DNA of 64,000 nt from the NCBI RefSeq assembly GCF_954871325.1, contig NC_088776.1:56337301-56401300 (forward strand). Direction: 5' to 3'. Below, one piece after another: positions 47,590-60,053 of this stretch. The notes under the pieces were generated by a model that did no database searches, had not been told where the DNA came from, and saw only the letters and a list, made by a program, of their open reading frames with translations. A program made the translations under genes and the position numbers. The DNA comes from Gordionus sp. m RMFG-2023. Its lineage: Eukaryota > Nematomorpha > Gordioida > Chordodea > Parachordodidae. The number at the start of each line of letters is the position of its first letter. Position 1 is the first letter of the stretch.

Positions 47590-49064
47590 ATAAATAATAC
47601 AGATGCAACTACATTTGCGGAAATCGTATACATCTATCATGTAGTTCAACATTTATAGAGCTATATCATCACAATGTGGGTCGAATCTTTTTCTCATGAT
47701 ATTTAACGACTCCAATATAAATGCAAACCTTACTTGTGGCAGATAAAAAATAAGCAAGGTAATCAGAAGTGTTTTAGTATTCGAATCCTAGAGGTCAATT
47801 TAAGAAGATTTGAAAGATGGACATCCATATACAATTCTAACAGATGCAACTAATAACGGAAATATTAACATATCCCTCGATCCTTCGCTATTTTTACAAA
47901 AATAAGAACATTTCAATAAAACTGTTAAAAATTTTTCCTCGGATGGTGAAAAATCCAACGATATAGCTAGCCACATAATGGTAAATATAGCTGATTCAGG
48001 ATTATCAATGATTCGCATGCCAGCTTTCTTCGCTGATAATGCCTCTGTAAATTTTGGCACAAAGTTACCGAATTGAGGCAGCATAATTATGAATTTATAC
48101 CAATTGGCTGTATATGCCATATACTAAGAAGGCAATAAATGTACTATCTGTGGATGTCGAAATAATTGTGATGAAATGTTTTAACGAATTTAGTCATCAA
48201 CTAAAAAGGTTAATGAATTAAAAGAGTTTTTAAAATTTTACAAACCCTTAAAAAAATACTTCTTAAATAAAGATTTTAAAAGCTGTCCTAAAATATTGAA
48301 AATTTTTTTCGAGTATGAAATGGCAGAAGCATATTTAGGATTCGTTTCACATGTAGGAAATCTACTTCATGCAGTTAATATTCAGTTGCAATCAGAATAT
48401 TCTTTATAAAAAAGATTCACAAAATCATGCTACAGCTCTGTTCATCTCTACAGTTAAAAATTGATAATAAATTTTATGTCGCTATTGCTAAAAATATTAT
48501 ATTAAAATGTTCAAATAATACTCTAATTAATACATTTTTAAATGAAACAGATATTTTTATTAAGACAATTTTAGAATATTTACAATTAAAATTTGATTTT
48601 AATAACTCTATTTACAAATGTATAAATATTATGACCTTGGAACAGAAACCATCAATTGATGGTTTTTATAATTTAATAAATATATTAAAAATACTGAAAG
48701 ACATTGATGTCTTGTTTGAGGAGATTGTAATTCTCTCTATTTTTTTATGATACGCCAAAATACTTAGTTAGATGGTCTAAAAGCAGAGGAGAAATGGATA
48801 GAATCTTTTCGTAATAACGATAAATCCCCATGCTTGGAAAAAATATGCAAGTATATCTTCTCCTTATCTCATTCTAATACCTCATCCGAGCGCATTTTTA
48901 GCCTGATGAGGACTGCCTGGAAAAAGGAGAGAAATCGGATTGCTATAACAACATTAGAGGCCGAGCTAATGGTTAAACAAATATATAATATGTCATGCCA
49001 GGAATTTTATAAATATCTCAATAACGACGGTAAACATTTAATTCTATTATTTAATCTCAAATAA
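47590..49064 (+). pseudogene. hAT transposase, decayed, several frame breaks
   Basis: Pieces on the + strand in order: AEIVYIYHVVQH near 47615; GHPYTILTDATNNGN near 47818 (the first catalytic Asp region); DIASHIMVNIADSGLSM near 47962; PAFFADNASVNFG near 48018 (the second Asp region); LKEFLKFYKPLKKYFLN near 48220; EMAEAYLGFVSHVGNLLHA near 48317; an open frame 48427-48750; and the C-terminal dimerisation domain, 48834-49064 (SNTSSERIFSLMRTAWKKE). The His-containing motif usual after the second Asp is not clear. A - strand open frame at 47800-48120 is only the shadow of this region. Confidence 0.85.
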
Positions 49065-49883
49065 AATATAATTAAGTTTTAACAATGGCGCCATAAAATT
49101 TATTGTCAATTTTTAATTGTAAAGATGAACACATCTGCAGCATAATTTTGTGAATCTTTGTTAAGATTCTTCTGATTGGAACTACACATTAACAGAATGT
49201 AGTAGATTTCCTACATGTGAAATCATTCCTAAATATACTTCTGCCATTATTCAAAAAAAATTTCAAAATATTAGGACAGCTTTAATTTTTATTTAAGAAA
49301 TATTTTTTTAAAGGTTTATAAAATTTTAAAATTCTATCGATGGCGGGTATTAGGAACATATCGCAACCAACATTGTGCTGACTCAATTCTGTAAATACAC
49401 TCTGTTTTTATCAAATTCACTGAGGCATCATTAGATCAGAAAGCTGACATGCAATTTATTGATAATCTCGAATCTGATATATTTACCACTATATGGTTAG
49501 ATATGTCTTTGGATTAATCACTATTTGAGGGGAAAAATTTTATAGTTTTATTGAAACGACCTTAATTTTGATGAAATAGCGGAGGATCAAGGGAAATATT
49601 TAATATTTCCATTATTAGATGCATCTGTTAGAATTGTATATGTATGCCCTATTTTCAAATCGTCAAGAATTGAACTCCTGGATTTAGGTTCTAAAACAAT
49701 GATAGCCTTGCTCATTTTTGTTCTACAAGTATAGTTTTCATTTATATTAGAGTCGTTAAATATTATGGGAAAAAGATTCTACCAACATTGCGATCATAAG
49801 TATCTCTGTGAATGTTGTACTACAAGATAAGTAATTACAATTGCCACAACTGTAGTTTCATGTGTATTATTTCTTATTTTTGG
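49065..49883 (-). pseudogene. Inverted second copy of the transposase N-half
   Basis: On the - strand it repeats the order seen at 47585-48505: YLVVQHS, HTYTILTDASNNGNI, and later AEVYLGMISHVGNLLHSVN near 49190-49250. It has several stops and lacks about 100 bp of the middle. Identity with the left arm is roughly three quarters by eye, so the duplication is old or joins two different family members. Confidence 0.75.
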
Positions 49884-50330
49884 AATACCTTATTATGTAT
49901 TTAAACGTGATACGTGATAATTAAGCGCATATTTTTATAATGTTATACACACACGGTAGATTTCCAATTGCGGTCGTTTTGCGGGACATTCGCATAAAAT
50001 ATATTTTTAATTGTAAAATTAAAATCGTTTTTTTTATAAAATTTTATCTTATTTACATTTTTTTGTATATAAAAATTTATGTTGGTTTTTTTATGAATTA
50101 TTATATTTTAATAAATCAAGATGTTATTTTATTTTGAAAAATAGTTACCGACTTTGTATTTATATAAACTAAATAAAAAATAATAGGCGGTTAATTAAGT
50201 CAATTCAAAATCCCGGCCCAATTTTTTTTAGCAGTTTTTATATTTCCACAGCGATTTTTATATTTCTCCCGCATAATACCAAATTTCTCCCGCAATTTGA
50301 AAATTTTGACCTGGCAACCCTGTATGTAAG

Positions 50331-52083
50331 GCATAAGATAGAAACATAGGACCTATTTTACCCTCTATTGCTTTTGTCACTCTTTCATGATTGTTTATAA
50401 TATACCTTTTCTAGAATTACATTTAAATGATCGAATAACTCACATATCCAGAGGTTGAATAAGTGAGGTAGTATTTGGAAGTAAAAAGATTACTGTTATA
50501 TTTTTATTCTAATAAAGTTTTGTGGCAACTAGCATTGTCACAAAACAATAATTTTTCTTTCTTGAATAACAAATCACATTCCTTGATGTCTTCAAAGATT
50601 AGTGACCATCCAAATGCTTTTATTAGAATAATGTTTAACAGTTTTTTGTCTCATCTCCGTTTATGACAAAAAAACTGTTGTCTTTTCTATATCTGATTTT
50701 AATTCTAATTGTTGGGTTCAACTAAATTCCATGGTTTAATATTGCAAGGTAGTACAGTCCTGTTTCATCAAATTATATATGTTGAATCTGGTATAACCAT
50801 TTATAATAGAAGGAATCGTTTTCTTGCTCCAAATATTGGCACTAGTAAGATCTGCACCACCTCAATGTAGATTATGTGAAAATTAAGATGTCTTTTCCTA
50901 AATCTTTGAAACAACTGACAGTAAGAATCTTTAAAATGTAAAAAAATATAGATATTTATAAAAATTTAGAATTACCTTTAGCAAATGTTTTGTTTTAAAA
51001 TCTATACTTTTCCAGTATGACAGGGCCATTAATCCTTAGTTCTCTTCAAACGCTTAGATTCAAATTTGCTTCACAACTATTGTCTTTTTTCATTATAATT
51101 ACCCAATGATATATCTAAAGTTTCGTACCTTACATTCAATTAAGAATTTTTATTTTTTCAATGAGAAAATTTTAATACATCTATCAAAGGTAATCAGGTT
51201 AAAACTACTAACAAAATTTTCAATTTTGAAACAGGCCAATCCCTAATTTTCAGTTGTTCATGTAAATTTTTTTTTTACTTACACAACTTTATAATTAACG
51301 TATCATTTATATTCAAAATTCCTTCTTATATTAATTAAGTTAGAAACTCTATAAAATTAATGACGAAAATAATAACATGTTTATTTATCCATTTAATAAA
51401 ATATCTTTTAAAACCAAAGTATAAATTTATCATATTTGCGTAATTTACCTAATTCAACAAGCTAATGATTCCATTTGATTGAAATATATTATAAATGATA
51501 GTAGATATGTATATAACATAAATCCACTACATCTATACAAATATTGCAGGTAAAAATTTTGAAATCCCTATTTCCCAACCTCATAGGATTTTCCATTCTA
51601 TGTTTATCGTTCTCACATTAACTATTTTTAGAACTATCATTTTTAAAATATTTATAGTATGTGCAGGAGTATTTCTGACATTGCGGGTTCTGGAATGAAC
51701 TAATGAAGAGATTATAAGCTATATCCAAACATTCATTAATTCTACGAAGAATGCCAAATATATTGGGGGTATTTATTGCTTTATTTTACAGATAAAGTGA
51801 AACGAATGAAATGTACAAAGTGAACATATATAGGAGAAAGTTGAAGATGTTCCTTAAATCTTTAGTAAAAACTTTTACTTTTACTGATTCTTGCTGTTAA
51901 TAAACTTTTTTACTTATAAGATGTTCCTTAAAACTTTAGTATGAATTTTTACATTTTAAAATCTATTTATTTATTGTGATGAAATTAACTAATAAGAAAA
52001 TATAATTTCTTATTTTAATATATTTGTAAAATTTAAGAAATTGGTATCATTTGTATAAAGATTTAATCAATAAACATTTTGCA
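50331..52083. other. Intergenic DNA upstream of the LUC7-like gene
   Basis: AT-rich. The tail of the frame at 50475-50666 runs into GTCTCATCTCCG..., with no domain. No promoter motif could be picked out with confidence. Confidence 0.4.
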
Positions 52084-55000
52084 ATGGCATCAATTTTAGC
52101 TGCACAATTAGATGAATTGATGGGAAGGGACAGAAATCTTGCTCCTAATGAGAAAAGCAAAAAAACTCATTGGAGCGATGATTTGGTATTATAAACTATT
52201 TTTAATTAACTCTATTTTTTATATAGGTTTGCAAGCATTATTTAGTTGAGTTTTGTCCTTACGAGGTTTTTCTAAATACGAAATTTGACATAGGTATTAT
52301 AATTTTTATATTTATATAATTTGTTAATTATACCAAAGGATATTGTGAAAAAGTACATGATGATACACTAAGGCAAAGGTATGTCACAATATTGATAAAA
52401 AAATATTTTTTCTTTATATAACCTGGATAAAATATCTACAAATTAAATTATTGATGAAATATTATATCAATACTAAGTAATTTTTTATATTTTTATTTGA
52501 ATAATAGATATAATTGAATAAGATAAGATTGTAGTTAAATTTCTAATAACTAATGGGTGTTGGTATCCCTTTGAGGTATATTGTTTTGTTTAAATTATAT
52601 AAATATTTTTTCCTTGAACTTCAATTCAAATGTTATACAAAACATTTATTATATAGAGTGAAGAGGGGGACTCATTATATATAATTATATACTCTTTATG
52701 TTCTTTCATAACAAGTTTATTTACATGATATACTATTATATATATATGCATTTAGATATTATCTTACTCTCTTAACAACGTTTTGATTTAGTTTATTAAT
52801 TATTTTTGCTTTATTAAATAATGTTTAAAAAATAATTTGATTATTAATTGATTAATAATTCCCTTGGCTTCCATTTTAGATATAAAGAAAGTTCCAAATT
52901 TAAAAAGATGGGATATGAGGAGGATTTTTTGAGATTTCTAGAAAATGCCATTGGGGAAGTGGATAGGAAAATCAAAAGAGGCCATGCTCGACTAGCTGTC
53001 AATGATTCCCAGAATAATATCAAAGTAATTACATTTTAATTTCTATGATAAAAAATAATATATATACATTATATTTGAGAGAATGATATATTCTTAATAT
53101 TATATATAAACTTTTATCTTGAAGAATATATTTTATTAAAACTAAAATAAAAAATAGATATTTCATACAGGGTTGATAACCCAGAATTTTAAGGAAATAA
53201 ACTGCTTGATTAAGAGCATTTTGCCCTCTATTGTTGAAGGTTAGGAAGTGTGCTTGGTATTCCTCATTTCCATCTAACTGTTTTAGATGTTAAAATATTT
53301 GAATAAAATAAATATAAGAAAAAAGGAGAGAAGAACACAGATATAATTTGAATAATTGAATTGTAAAGTTATTTTTATATAGTATGATAATTGTTTATAT
53401 ACCTGATATTCTAATCCGTGGTTATAAAAATAAAAATTTTGTCAAAATAAAGTGCACTTAATAAAGCAGTTTATTTTCATAAAATTAAACAAAATTACTA
53501 ATAATGAATCTGATTCATTTTATTCAAATATTTTAACATCTACAACACCCCCTTCATTAATATTTTAAAATATTAACTATAATAAGGTAAGTTGGGTGAA
53601 CAATTAAAAATGAGGAGCCTTATACACATTTGATAGCAATATGCAGAACTTGTATATAGTGTTGTTAAAAAGCCCGATTCGGGTCCATTTTTAAAAATGG
53701 CCAGATTAAGATTATAACCAAAATAATATTGTGTAAGCTTCATGATTTTGCTCATAGATAGTAGAAAGGTTTGGACTTCTACTTGCCAAATCTTGAGGCT
53801 TATACAATATTATTTTGGCTAAAATCTTAATCGGGCCGGTTTTTCAAAATCGACCCAAATTGGGTTTTTTAACAACACTACTTGTATACAGCAGTTTGAA
53901 AACTTATTTCAATTTCTATATGGTGAGATAAAAAGAGTTTAACAAAGAGAAAGCCTGTACTCTAGAATTTCACTTATATTTAATTATTTTATGTATTATG
54001 CTGATTTTAATTTTAAATGTATGTTAAATAAGGTAATTCTGATGTTAGTACTATGAATATAGGGTAATTCTATATCAAATCAATAGCTTTTAAGCCTGTC
54101 CTTTTTAATTTTGTTAAATTTCTTTACCCAAACCCAAGGACCACATCTAATTTTTATCATAGGATAACCATAATTTGTAATAGGGGACTTGTAAAAGTCA
54201 AATTTTAATGTATGGCTTTGGTTTGTGTTTTGAAGCTCCTGGCTAGTATTATATTTAAAAAATATCATATCAGCATTTGGTTAGAACTTTAAGTTTTAAA
54301 AGATCATTTAGTATAATTTTTTTTAAATACACATAAAAAACCTCCCCAGATTCAACAAGTAACAAAAGAAAATGAGGAAAAAATTATCGTGCTTCAAAAA
54401 CAGATTGATGAATTGTTGGTCAAGGTAAAATTTACTATTTAAGATATGTCATATTTCTTTATTTGAGTAAATATAACTTGAAATTTGCCAAAAAATTATC
54501 ATAAATTTTTAAACATTGTTCACACCACACTATTTGGCGACACTTATCATTAGGGGGGGGGCATGAGATCATTTTTGAAGCCCATTGATGATTCTAGTTA
54601 TAAATGATAAAGTTGTCTTGGTCTAACTTTAAAAAAATATATTAGTCTATTCATGCCTCAAGGCTTAGCAGATTTGTTAATCTGTTTTGCTAAATTTAAA
54701 TATATATTATTTTAGAACAATTAATCTCTTATTTTTTTTAGTAATACTTAGATCTGTGCACTAACTGAACTATTGGTGGCCAGCGGTGTGCTGATTTTTA
54801 ACCACTGTCAACAAGGTGGCACATCGGTGCACTGTTATATATTTTTAGAAAAATTAAATTAAATCTACATTATAGATATCTAGGCATATTTTTTGATCTT
54901 TATTTAAAGGGAAAACTCATAAATTCAAAAATCGATTTTATAATTATCTTGTATAAAAATAATTTTATTCAAATTCCTTACATAATGATGATCTTGAATT

Positions 55001-58000
55001 CAACGTCAATCTAGTGGTAGAGAAAACATTTTCACTAAGTTTGCTAATTGTTGGAATAAAAATATTTTTTTAGCCATCATGGCAAGATTAGGAAGTTCGA
55101 TACTTTTTCTCTAGAGATTTAGAACATCCATATCTTGTGAAAAGGCACTTTTATTCTTAATCACTATACAAATTCTGGTTTGTGATCAGCAAGTTTAATT
55201 AATTTTTTTATTTCAAAAAGTGAAAATTGTACCAAAGTATTTAGTAGAACAAAATTACTCAACGTCGGAATTTATTATAAAACATTTTAAACATATAGAA
55301 TATGATGACATCGGTGTAGTAAAATATAGCAATTGAAAATCGAGAGGAAATATTAAATTTAAATTACTTAAAATTAGCAACTAAACAAGTTCAAATCAGG
55401 AAATTTTTCTTTAGGGAAATATTTCTGGGCTATCATTATTATTAAATTTGATTCAATTTCACTTTAAAAGTGATGCCATGTTTAAGGTATGCCTTTTTAT
55501 GCTTATAGAAATTTGATTTTTATTTAAGTTTTGACAGAAAAGCTAAAATTTTATCTACTAGATCTGATTGATTGTTTGAGATAGTGTTTCCCAAATCTTT
55601 TCAAAACGTTATTGAATTTTTATTTTCTCCAGATATGCATTTAAGCATATGCCACCTGGTTGGAACATTTCATTTTAACGTTTTATATGTGTGGCATTAT
55701 TGTTATTATCATCATTGGAATCAGCAATTTGAAGACTGGTATCAGGGTAATCAATATCTAACATATCTGATGTTAGATCTATTGTACTTGGCATTTCCTT
55801 TGATCTGCCTCGAACTCAAATTCAATCTGCAGTTTTATATCTTATAGCAGTAATAATTTCTTATATTCTGTTGATCAGATTTTCAACAAAAGGTATTTAA
55901 TACCATACAGGATAACCAGATTAGATTATGTAAACCATAACCTAAGTATTAGTGGTGTCTCTATTCACCTAATCAAATACCTTTTCTAACATTGGGTCTC
56001 CATTTTAAAAATATATAAAATATGGTTTATAATTTTAGATTTTGATTGATTGAATTCTAAAATGATGTTAATATGGGTTCATAGGAAATTTACAATAGTG
56101 ATGTTGACCAATTTATTAGAATAGAAATTATTTAGGAAAATATTTTGCACTGGCCATGCACAGCTAATGGCGTTATTTTCATAAATGGCACATACAGATC
56201 TAGTATACTAATAATCATATATTTTAAAGAGAAGGTGGGCTTATGTATGATAGTAAGTTTAATAGAATGCTCAGATGAAGTATGTACAAAATATTAAAGA
56301 CCTGTCTAGTTCAATTGCAAAAATATTTTTTTATGCTTAACCTTTTTTGTCTAGTAAATTCCTTAATAATTAATATTACCTTAATGGTTTATATTTTTTT
56401 GAAGCACTATTTTGAGGATGAACAATATGTCGTTTGGGCATATTGTTCTATATTACTCAAGGATTTATCCCATTTGAAATAAAGAAAAAAGTTTGCTTGC
56501 TTCTTGAGGTTGAGGTTTAACAAAACTATTTTTTTTATTGAAACCAGTCCTATATAATCCTATTTTATTGGATATTCCTTATAAACTGAATAATAGGTTT
56601 GGTCCTAAATTTGAAATCGGTGCATTTACCTCTATTTTAGGTCAGATATTTCTCAGGGGTATTATTAGACCACTGGTCAAAATAATTTTTATAATTCCCT
56701 ATAAATGAAAAATATATAATGTATCTTTCTTTAGAGTGAAGGCTTAGCCGAGGAAGGTAACGTTGAAGAGGCCCAAGACACCATAAAAGAGGTCGAAAAG
56801 CTAAATTTCGAACGTGATAAATTCAAAATAGTAAATTATTTTTCTTATTAATATCTCCCCTTTCTCTTTTAACGCTATTAATGTCCCTTTTAAAGTTAAT
56901 TAGCTTGTATTGATTGTTTATTTTTTTAAAATATTATTTTGAAAAAATTATATATTTTACCTTATAAATGGATCGTAAGGCTATATCGTATTTAGACTAT
57001 TCATAAACGAATCAAATATTTCGACAAATTTTTTTAAATGGTTCGTTTTATTTCGAATTAGTTTTTTTTAATATAAATTAATCGTGAGTCATTTTTTTCA
57101 TTGATAATCTATCAATCTTACAGATGTTATAATTAACAAGGTATAAACTGCTTATGAAAGGCTTTTCTGGGTTGGAACTAATTTGCTGTCAAAAATATTA
57201 CATGTCTTATATTTAAAAAAAACAACAAGAATAGTGTTGTTAAACGGCAAACTTATTTTGCCCAGAATAATATTTCCTAAGTCTCGAGATTTCGCTAATA
57301 GATGCCCAAACCTTTGTCCCGTCTATGGGAAAAATCTTCAGGTTTACATGATATTTTTTTGGATAAATCATTGAATCAGCCATGGTACAACACTAAACAA
57401 GAAAAACTCTGTAAAAATGGAAATTGGCATTATAAATTAAATTAATATGCAATTTAATTTTGTTAATAACTTGATCGCAATGATGTTCTTTATCATCAGA
57501 TTTTTATAATAATTGTCGGTTGACATGCAATAAAAAACAAATTCTGTCCCATATATTTTATAATACTTATTTTTCGCTTACTTTCCACCACTTTTCTCTC
57601 ATCCTCCAATATTTTCATGAAAATTAGGGATGTACCCATATTTTTTATCGGATTGGATCGGGCCGATATTTCATCTTTTTTAAAATATCGGTGTGGCTGA
57701 TATTATAAAAATTTTCCTACCCGATAAAATGGCGTCTTATTTAAAAAAAATTTGTATATGTTATAAAATTTAAAAATAAGTTATATCTAAAAAAACAATA
57801 TATTTTTATAAATGTGATCAAAAATTATTTTAAATATTTATTTCAAATTTCATAATATATTTATTTCAAATTTCATAATATATTTATATTAATTTTATTA
57901 TATAAATAAATTATTCATTAATAATAACTGATCTTATTAATAAATGATTTATGTTGTGGTATAATTTAATTATAGATTATATACTATTAAAAAAAATATG

Positions 58001-59868
58001 AGACGAGTTAGGTATATGCATTAAAAATTAAAACGATTAGTATGTTTACAGAATACAAAATCAGATATCATATCGGATCGGCAATTAGCTGATATCAATT
58101 TAATATCAGATTGACCTCCAAATGGTGGTATCAGTACACCCCTAAAAATTCGATCATTGGGCAGGAGGATAACCACCTATTCTTAAATATTTTACACTTA
58201 AAAATTTGACATAAAAAAAAGGAAATCGACAATGCCAAAGCCATGGAACGTCACATGCGTGTTTGCGAAATCTGTGGCGCTTTTCTCATAATCAATGACG
58301 CTCCCTCACGTGTGGATGACCATAACAGTGGAAAACAGCACACCGGGTTCGTCAAGGTCAGAGAAGCGGCTCTAAGGATGAGGGTTAGTTAGCTTTATTT
58401 TATAGAATTCATGAAAAAAAGAGGTGAAAGATACCCCCCTCCAACCAAAATATTGCTATTTGAATACTTAAAAAATTTACTTCTAATAAGTTTTTAATGC
58501 GCCAAGTTTATTTTTAAATGTGGGAGGTAGGGCCGTTAATTTATCCTATATTAAATTATTATTCCAAAAAAGGAACAACTCTTTGGCAAAGACTCCAAAC
58601 CTAGAGGCATTGACGATAACATTCAAAATGGAAATACTGGTCCCAGCCCTGTTTTGGTAAATGATATCAAAGAAAATGAAACTGTGAAAAAAAGATCAAG
58701 GTATTAAAATGCGTCATATAAATTTTTTCTGAGTATAGTTGTAGCTGGTTTATTTTCAACCAGAATTCTGGGTTTTGGTTCACAAAAGTAAAAAAATGTT
58801 TTTGTAGCAATTTGTATAGTGACAATTTTCCTTTATGGTTCAGAACCGGCCTACCCTGGGTTTGAGTGGTTATTAACTAATTGGTTCCTGTTTGTTCCAC
58901 TTTCATAAAATATCCAAGATAACAGTATTAAACATTTGAGCTAGAAAAGAACTCCAGTTTAACCCACTAAAGAATGGCCTTTTAACTCAGTTTAAAATTT
59001 TTAAAAATTGAAGAACGCATAAATAAATTTGCTCAAGCTCTTTGCCGGATTTTTTTAAGTATTCTAAATTAGCTTTTACTATCTACTATACTTTCCAAAT
59101 GAATACTATAAAATATTGTTATCCATTTTTCGTTTACATTATTATTTATAAATTAAAAGGAGAAAACAAATTTCATATTTGGGTTTTTGAGCAATATTAT
59201 AGTAAAATATAAAATAAGGTCAAGTAAATGATAAAATTATGAACAAAAACAAATACTTTATTTAAATGTTCACAATTCTTTGCCAAGTTAGAGAAATAAG
59301 TATTAGTTTATCCCATAATAAAATTGAAAAAAAGAATCATTAAAATATATAATAATGATTTAAAATTCTAATTTAAATGAGTGTTTGATCTTAGAGAGTC
59401 ATATAGTACTATTTAGTTTCCCCAATCACCTGCCCCCTCCTAAAATAAACTAGCCTTTTCACAGCCTGTCATGCTTAATATGGCCTTAATGGTTTCATAG
59501 TTATCATTTGCGGTGGAAAAACAAGTAAAATATTTCGGGGAAAGAGCTGTCTAGATTTGAAATTTTGTTATGTATCTTATATCTAAATTGGTACTGTAAT
59601 ACCCTTCGATTATTTTTTTAACTGTTCTGGATGCCATCAGAAAATAATGTTGATAAAGTAAACATTTCGTTTTCTCGCGTTTTCTTTTAGATCTAAGAGC
59701 AAACACGAATCCGAACGTCACAAAAGTCACAAAAGTAGCCACAAAAAATCTTCCAGCAAATCATCCCATTCCTCTTCTAGAAAAGAAAGGCCTCACGGGT
59801 CGTCGCGTGATGAAAAGAGGGAACATGGCAGGCATGGCCACACGCAAGGGGAAAGCAGACGAAGATGA
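52084..59868 (+). CDS. LUC7L: LUC7-like U1 snRNP-associated splicing factor, complete, 9 coding exons
   Basis: LUC7 family protein that binds the U1 snRNP and helps select 5' splice sites in the nucleus. Exons: 52084-52185, 52227-52293, 52339-52378, 52880-53024, 54350-54424, 56735-56830, 58222-58383, 58573-58700, 59691-59868; all junctions are GT-AG and phases join, giving 330 residues. The start ATG precedes MASILAAQLDELMG, matching the family N-terminus (ALLDQLMG). Zinc finger 1 is CCCH: Cys36, Cys44, Cys59, His63 (VCKHYLVEFCP...GYCEKVHD). A charged helical coiled-coil section follows at about 119-175 (AEEGNVEEAQ). Zinc finger 2 is C2H2: Cys190, Cys193, His209, His215 (VCEICGAF...DDHNSGKQH). 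The C-terminal tail (about 268-330) is rich in Ser, Lys, His and Arg rather than long RS dipeptide runs and is shorter than in human LUC7L. The second and third introns are short (41 and 45 bases); later ones host MITEs. LUC7L versus LUC7L2 cannot be decided. Confidence 0.94.
53279..53580 (-). mobile_element. Fossil 3' end of a Copia-like LTR retrotransposon (polypurine tract plus LTR)
   Basis: On the - strand a purine run GAAGGGGG lies directly before an LTR-like unit of about 269 bp (53547 down to 53279) that starts TGTTGTAGATG and ends CATCTAAAACA. It has a TATATAAA-like box in the middle and a CT-rich segment towards its end. It is a broken remnant with no internal genes, and the family call rests on end structure only. 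Confidence 0.5.
53657..53880. mobile_element. MITE of the TAGTGTTG family (GCCCG subtype), perfect target duplication
   Basis: 224 bp from TAGTGTTGTTAAAAAGCCCG to GGGTTTTTTAACAACACTA, flanked by identical octamers CTTGTATA at 53649-53656 and 53881-53888. The inner hairpin strands TTTTTAAAAATGGCC and GGCCGGTTTTTCAAAA, and the core TTTTGCTCATAGATAGTAGA, are intact. It is inserted into R1 copy 3. Confidence 0.92.
54425..56734. other. LUC7-like intron, mostly unassigned
   Basis: About 2.3 kb. A G-run is near 54553-54560, and 54773-54840 has a GTGCAC / GTGCAC pair (TCTGTGCACTAACTGAAC, ACATCGGTGCACTG) that might be the end of an old transposon. Open frames 55572-55847 and 56282-56482 show no domain. 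Confidence 0.4.
57232..57395. mobile_element. MITE of the TAGTGTTG family, perfect target duplication
   Basis: 164 bp from TAGTGTTGTTAAACGGCAAA to GCCATGGTACAACACTA, flanked by identical octamers AACAAGAA at 57224-57231 and 57396-57403. The core CTCGAGATTTCGCTAATAGA is present. Lies in the LUC7-like intron 56831-58221. Confidence 0.92.
57625..58144. mobile_element. hAT-type element, TAGGGATGTACC family, both ends present
   Basis: 520 bp. The left end TAGGGATGTACCCATATTTT faces GGTATCAGTACACCCCTA. The subterminal GGATCGGGCCGATATTTCAT and GCTGATATCAATTTAATATC blocks match the element at 15485. The flanking octamers do not match. No coding remnant. It ends 77 bases before the LUC7-like exon at 58222. 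Confidence 0.75.
58701..59690. other. Last LUC7-like intron, nothing recognised
   Basis: AT-rich. The - strand frame 59551-59742 overlaps the last exon and is a shadow of it. Confidence 0.45.
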
Positions 59869-60047
59869 AACATTTAGAAATACGTTGATATCAATTTTTA
59901 TACGATCACCTTGGATTATAGTTACTTCTTTTTAAAAATTTGAAGATGGATAATATTTCATGAGATGTATATTATATAACTAACGATATATTTAATATAG
60001 GATAATGAATTATGATATGCATTCGTTTTTTATAATTAATATATCTT

Positions 60048-60053
60048 AATAAA
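60048..60053 (+). other. Candidate polyadenylation signal for the LUC7-like gene
   Basis: A canonical AATAAA lies about 180 bases after the stop codon. In so AT-rich a background this hexamer occurs often by chance, so only position supports it. Confidence 0.3.

Larger units (their letters stand above)
47259..50322 (+). mobile_element. hAT transposon with transposase remnant and large internal inverted duplication
   Basis: 3,064 bp with inverted ends CAGGGTTGCCA and CTGGCAACCCTG and perfect 8-bp target duplications TATGTAAG at 47251-47258 and 50323-50330. Subterminal CTCCCGC-rich blocks are near both ends. The left part (about 47585-48505) is repeated in reverse at about 49065-49883: both hold the catalytic N-half of the transposase, pointing toward each other. 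The single C-terminal part lies between them. The perfect target duplications show the composite moved, or was formed, as one unit at this site. Confidence 0.93.
53205..53990. repeat. Dispersed repeat R1, copy 3, interrupted twice
   Basis: R1 sequence runs from about 53208 (GCCCTCTATTGTTGAA, TCCTCATTTCCATCT), resumes at about 53590 (TGGGTGAAC...AATGAGGAGCC), and again after 53880 to about 53990 (AAGCCTGTACTCTAGAA). A retroelement end (53279-53580) and a MITE (53657-53880) split it. It lies in the LUC7-like intron 53025-54349. Confidence 0.55.

Noticed and set aside
47800-48120. 106-codon frame on the - strand
   Set aside because: The + strand of the same stretch carries ordered hAT transposase motifs (TDATNNGN, FADNASVNFG); the - strand frame is their shadow.
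54773-54840. Possible transposon end with GTGCAC pairs
   Set aside because: The inverted match is short and no second end or flanking duplication was located.
59551-59742. 63-codon frame on the - strand
   Set aside because: Lies antisense to the last LUC7-like exon and intron border; a shadow.
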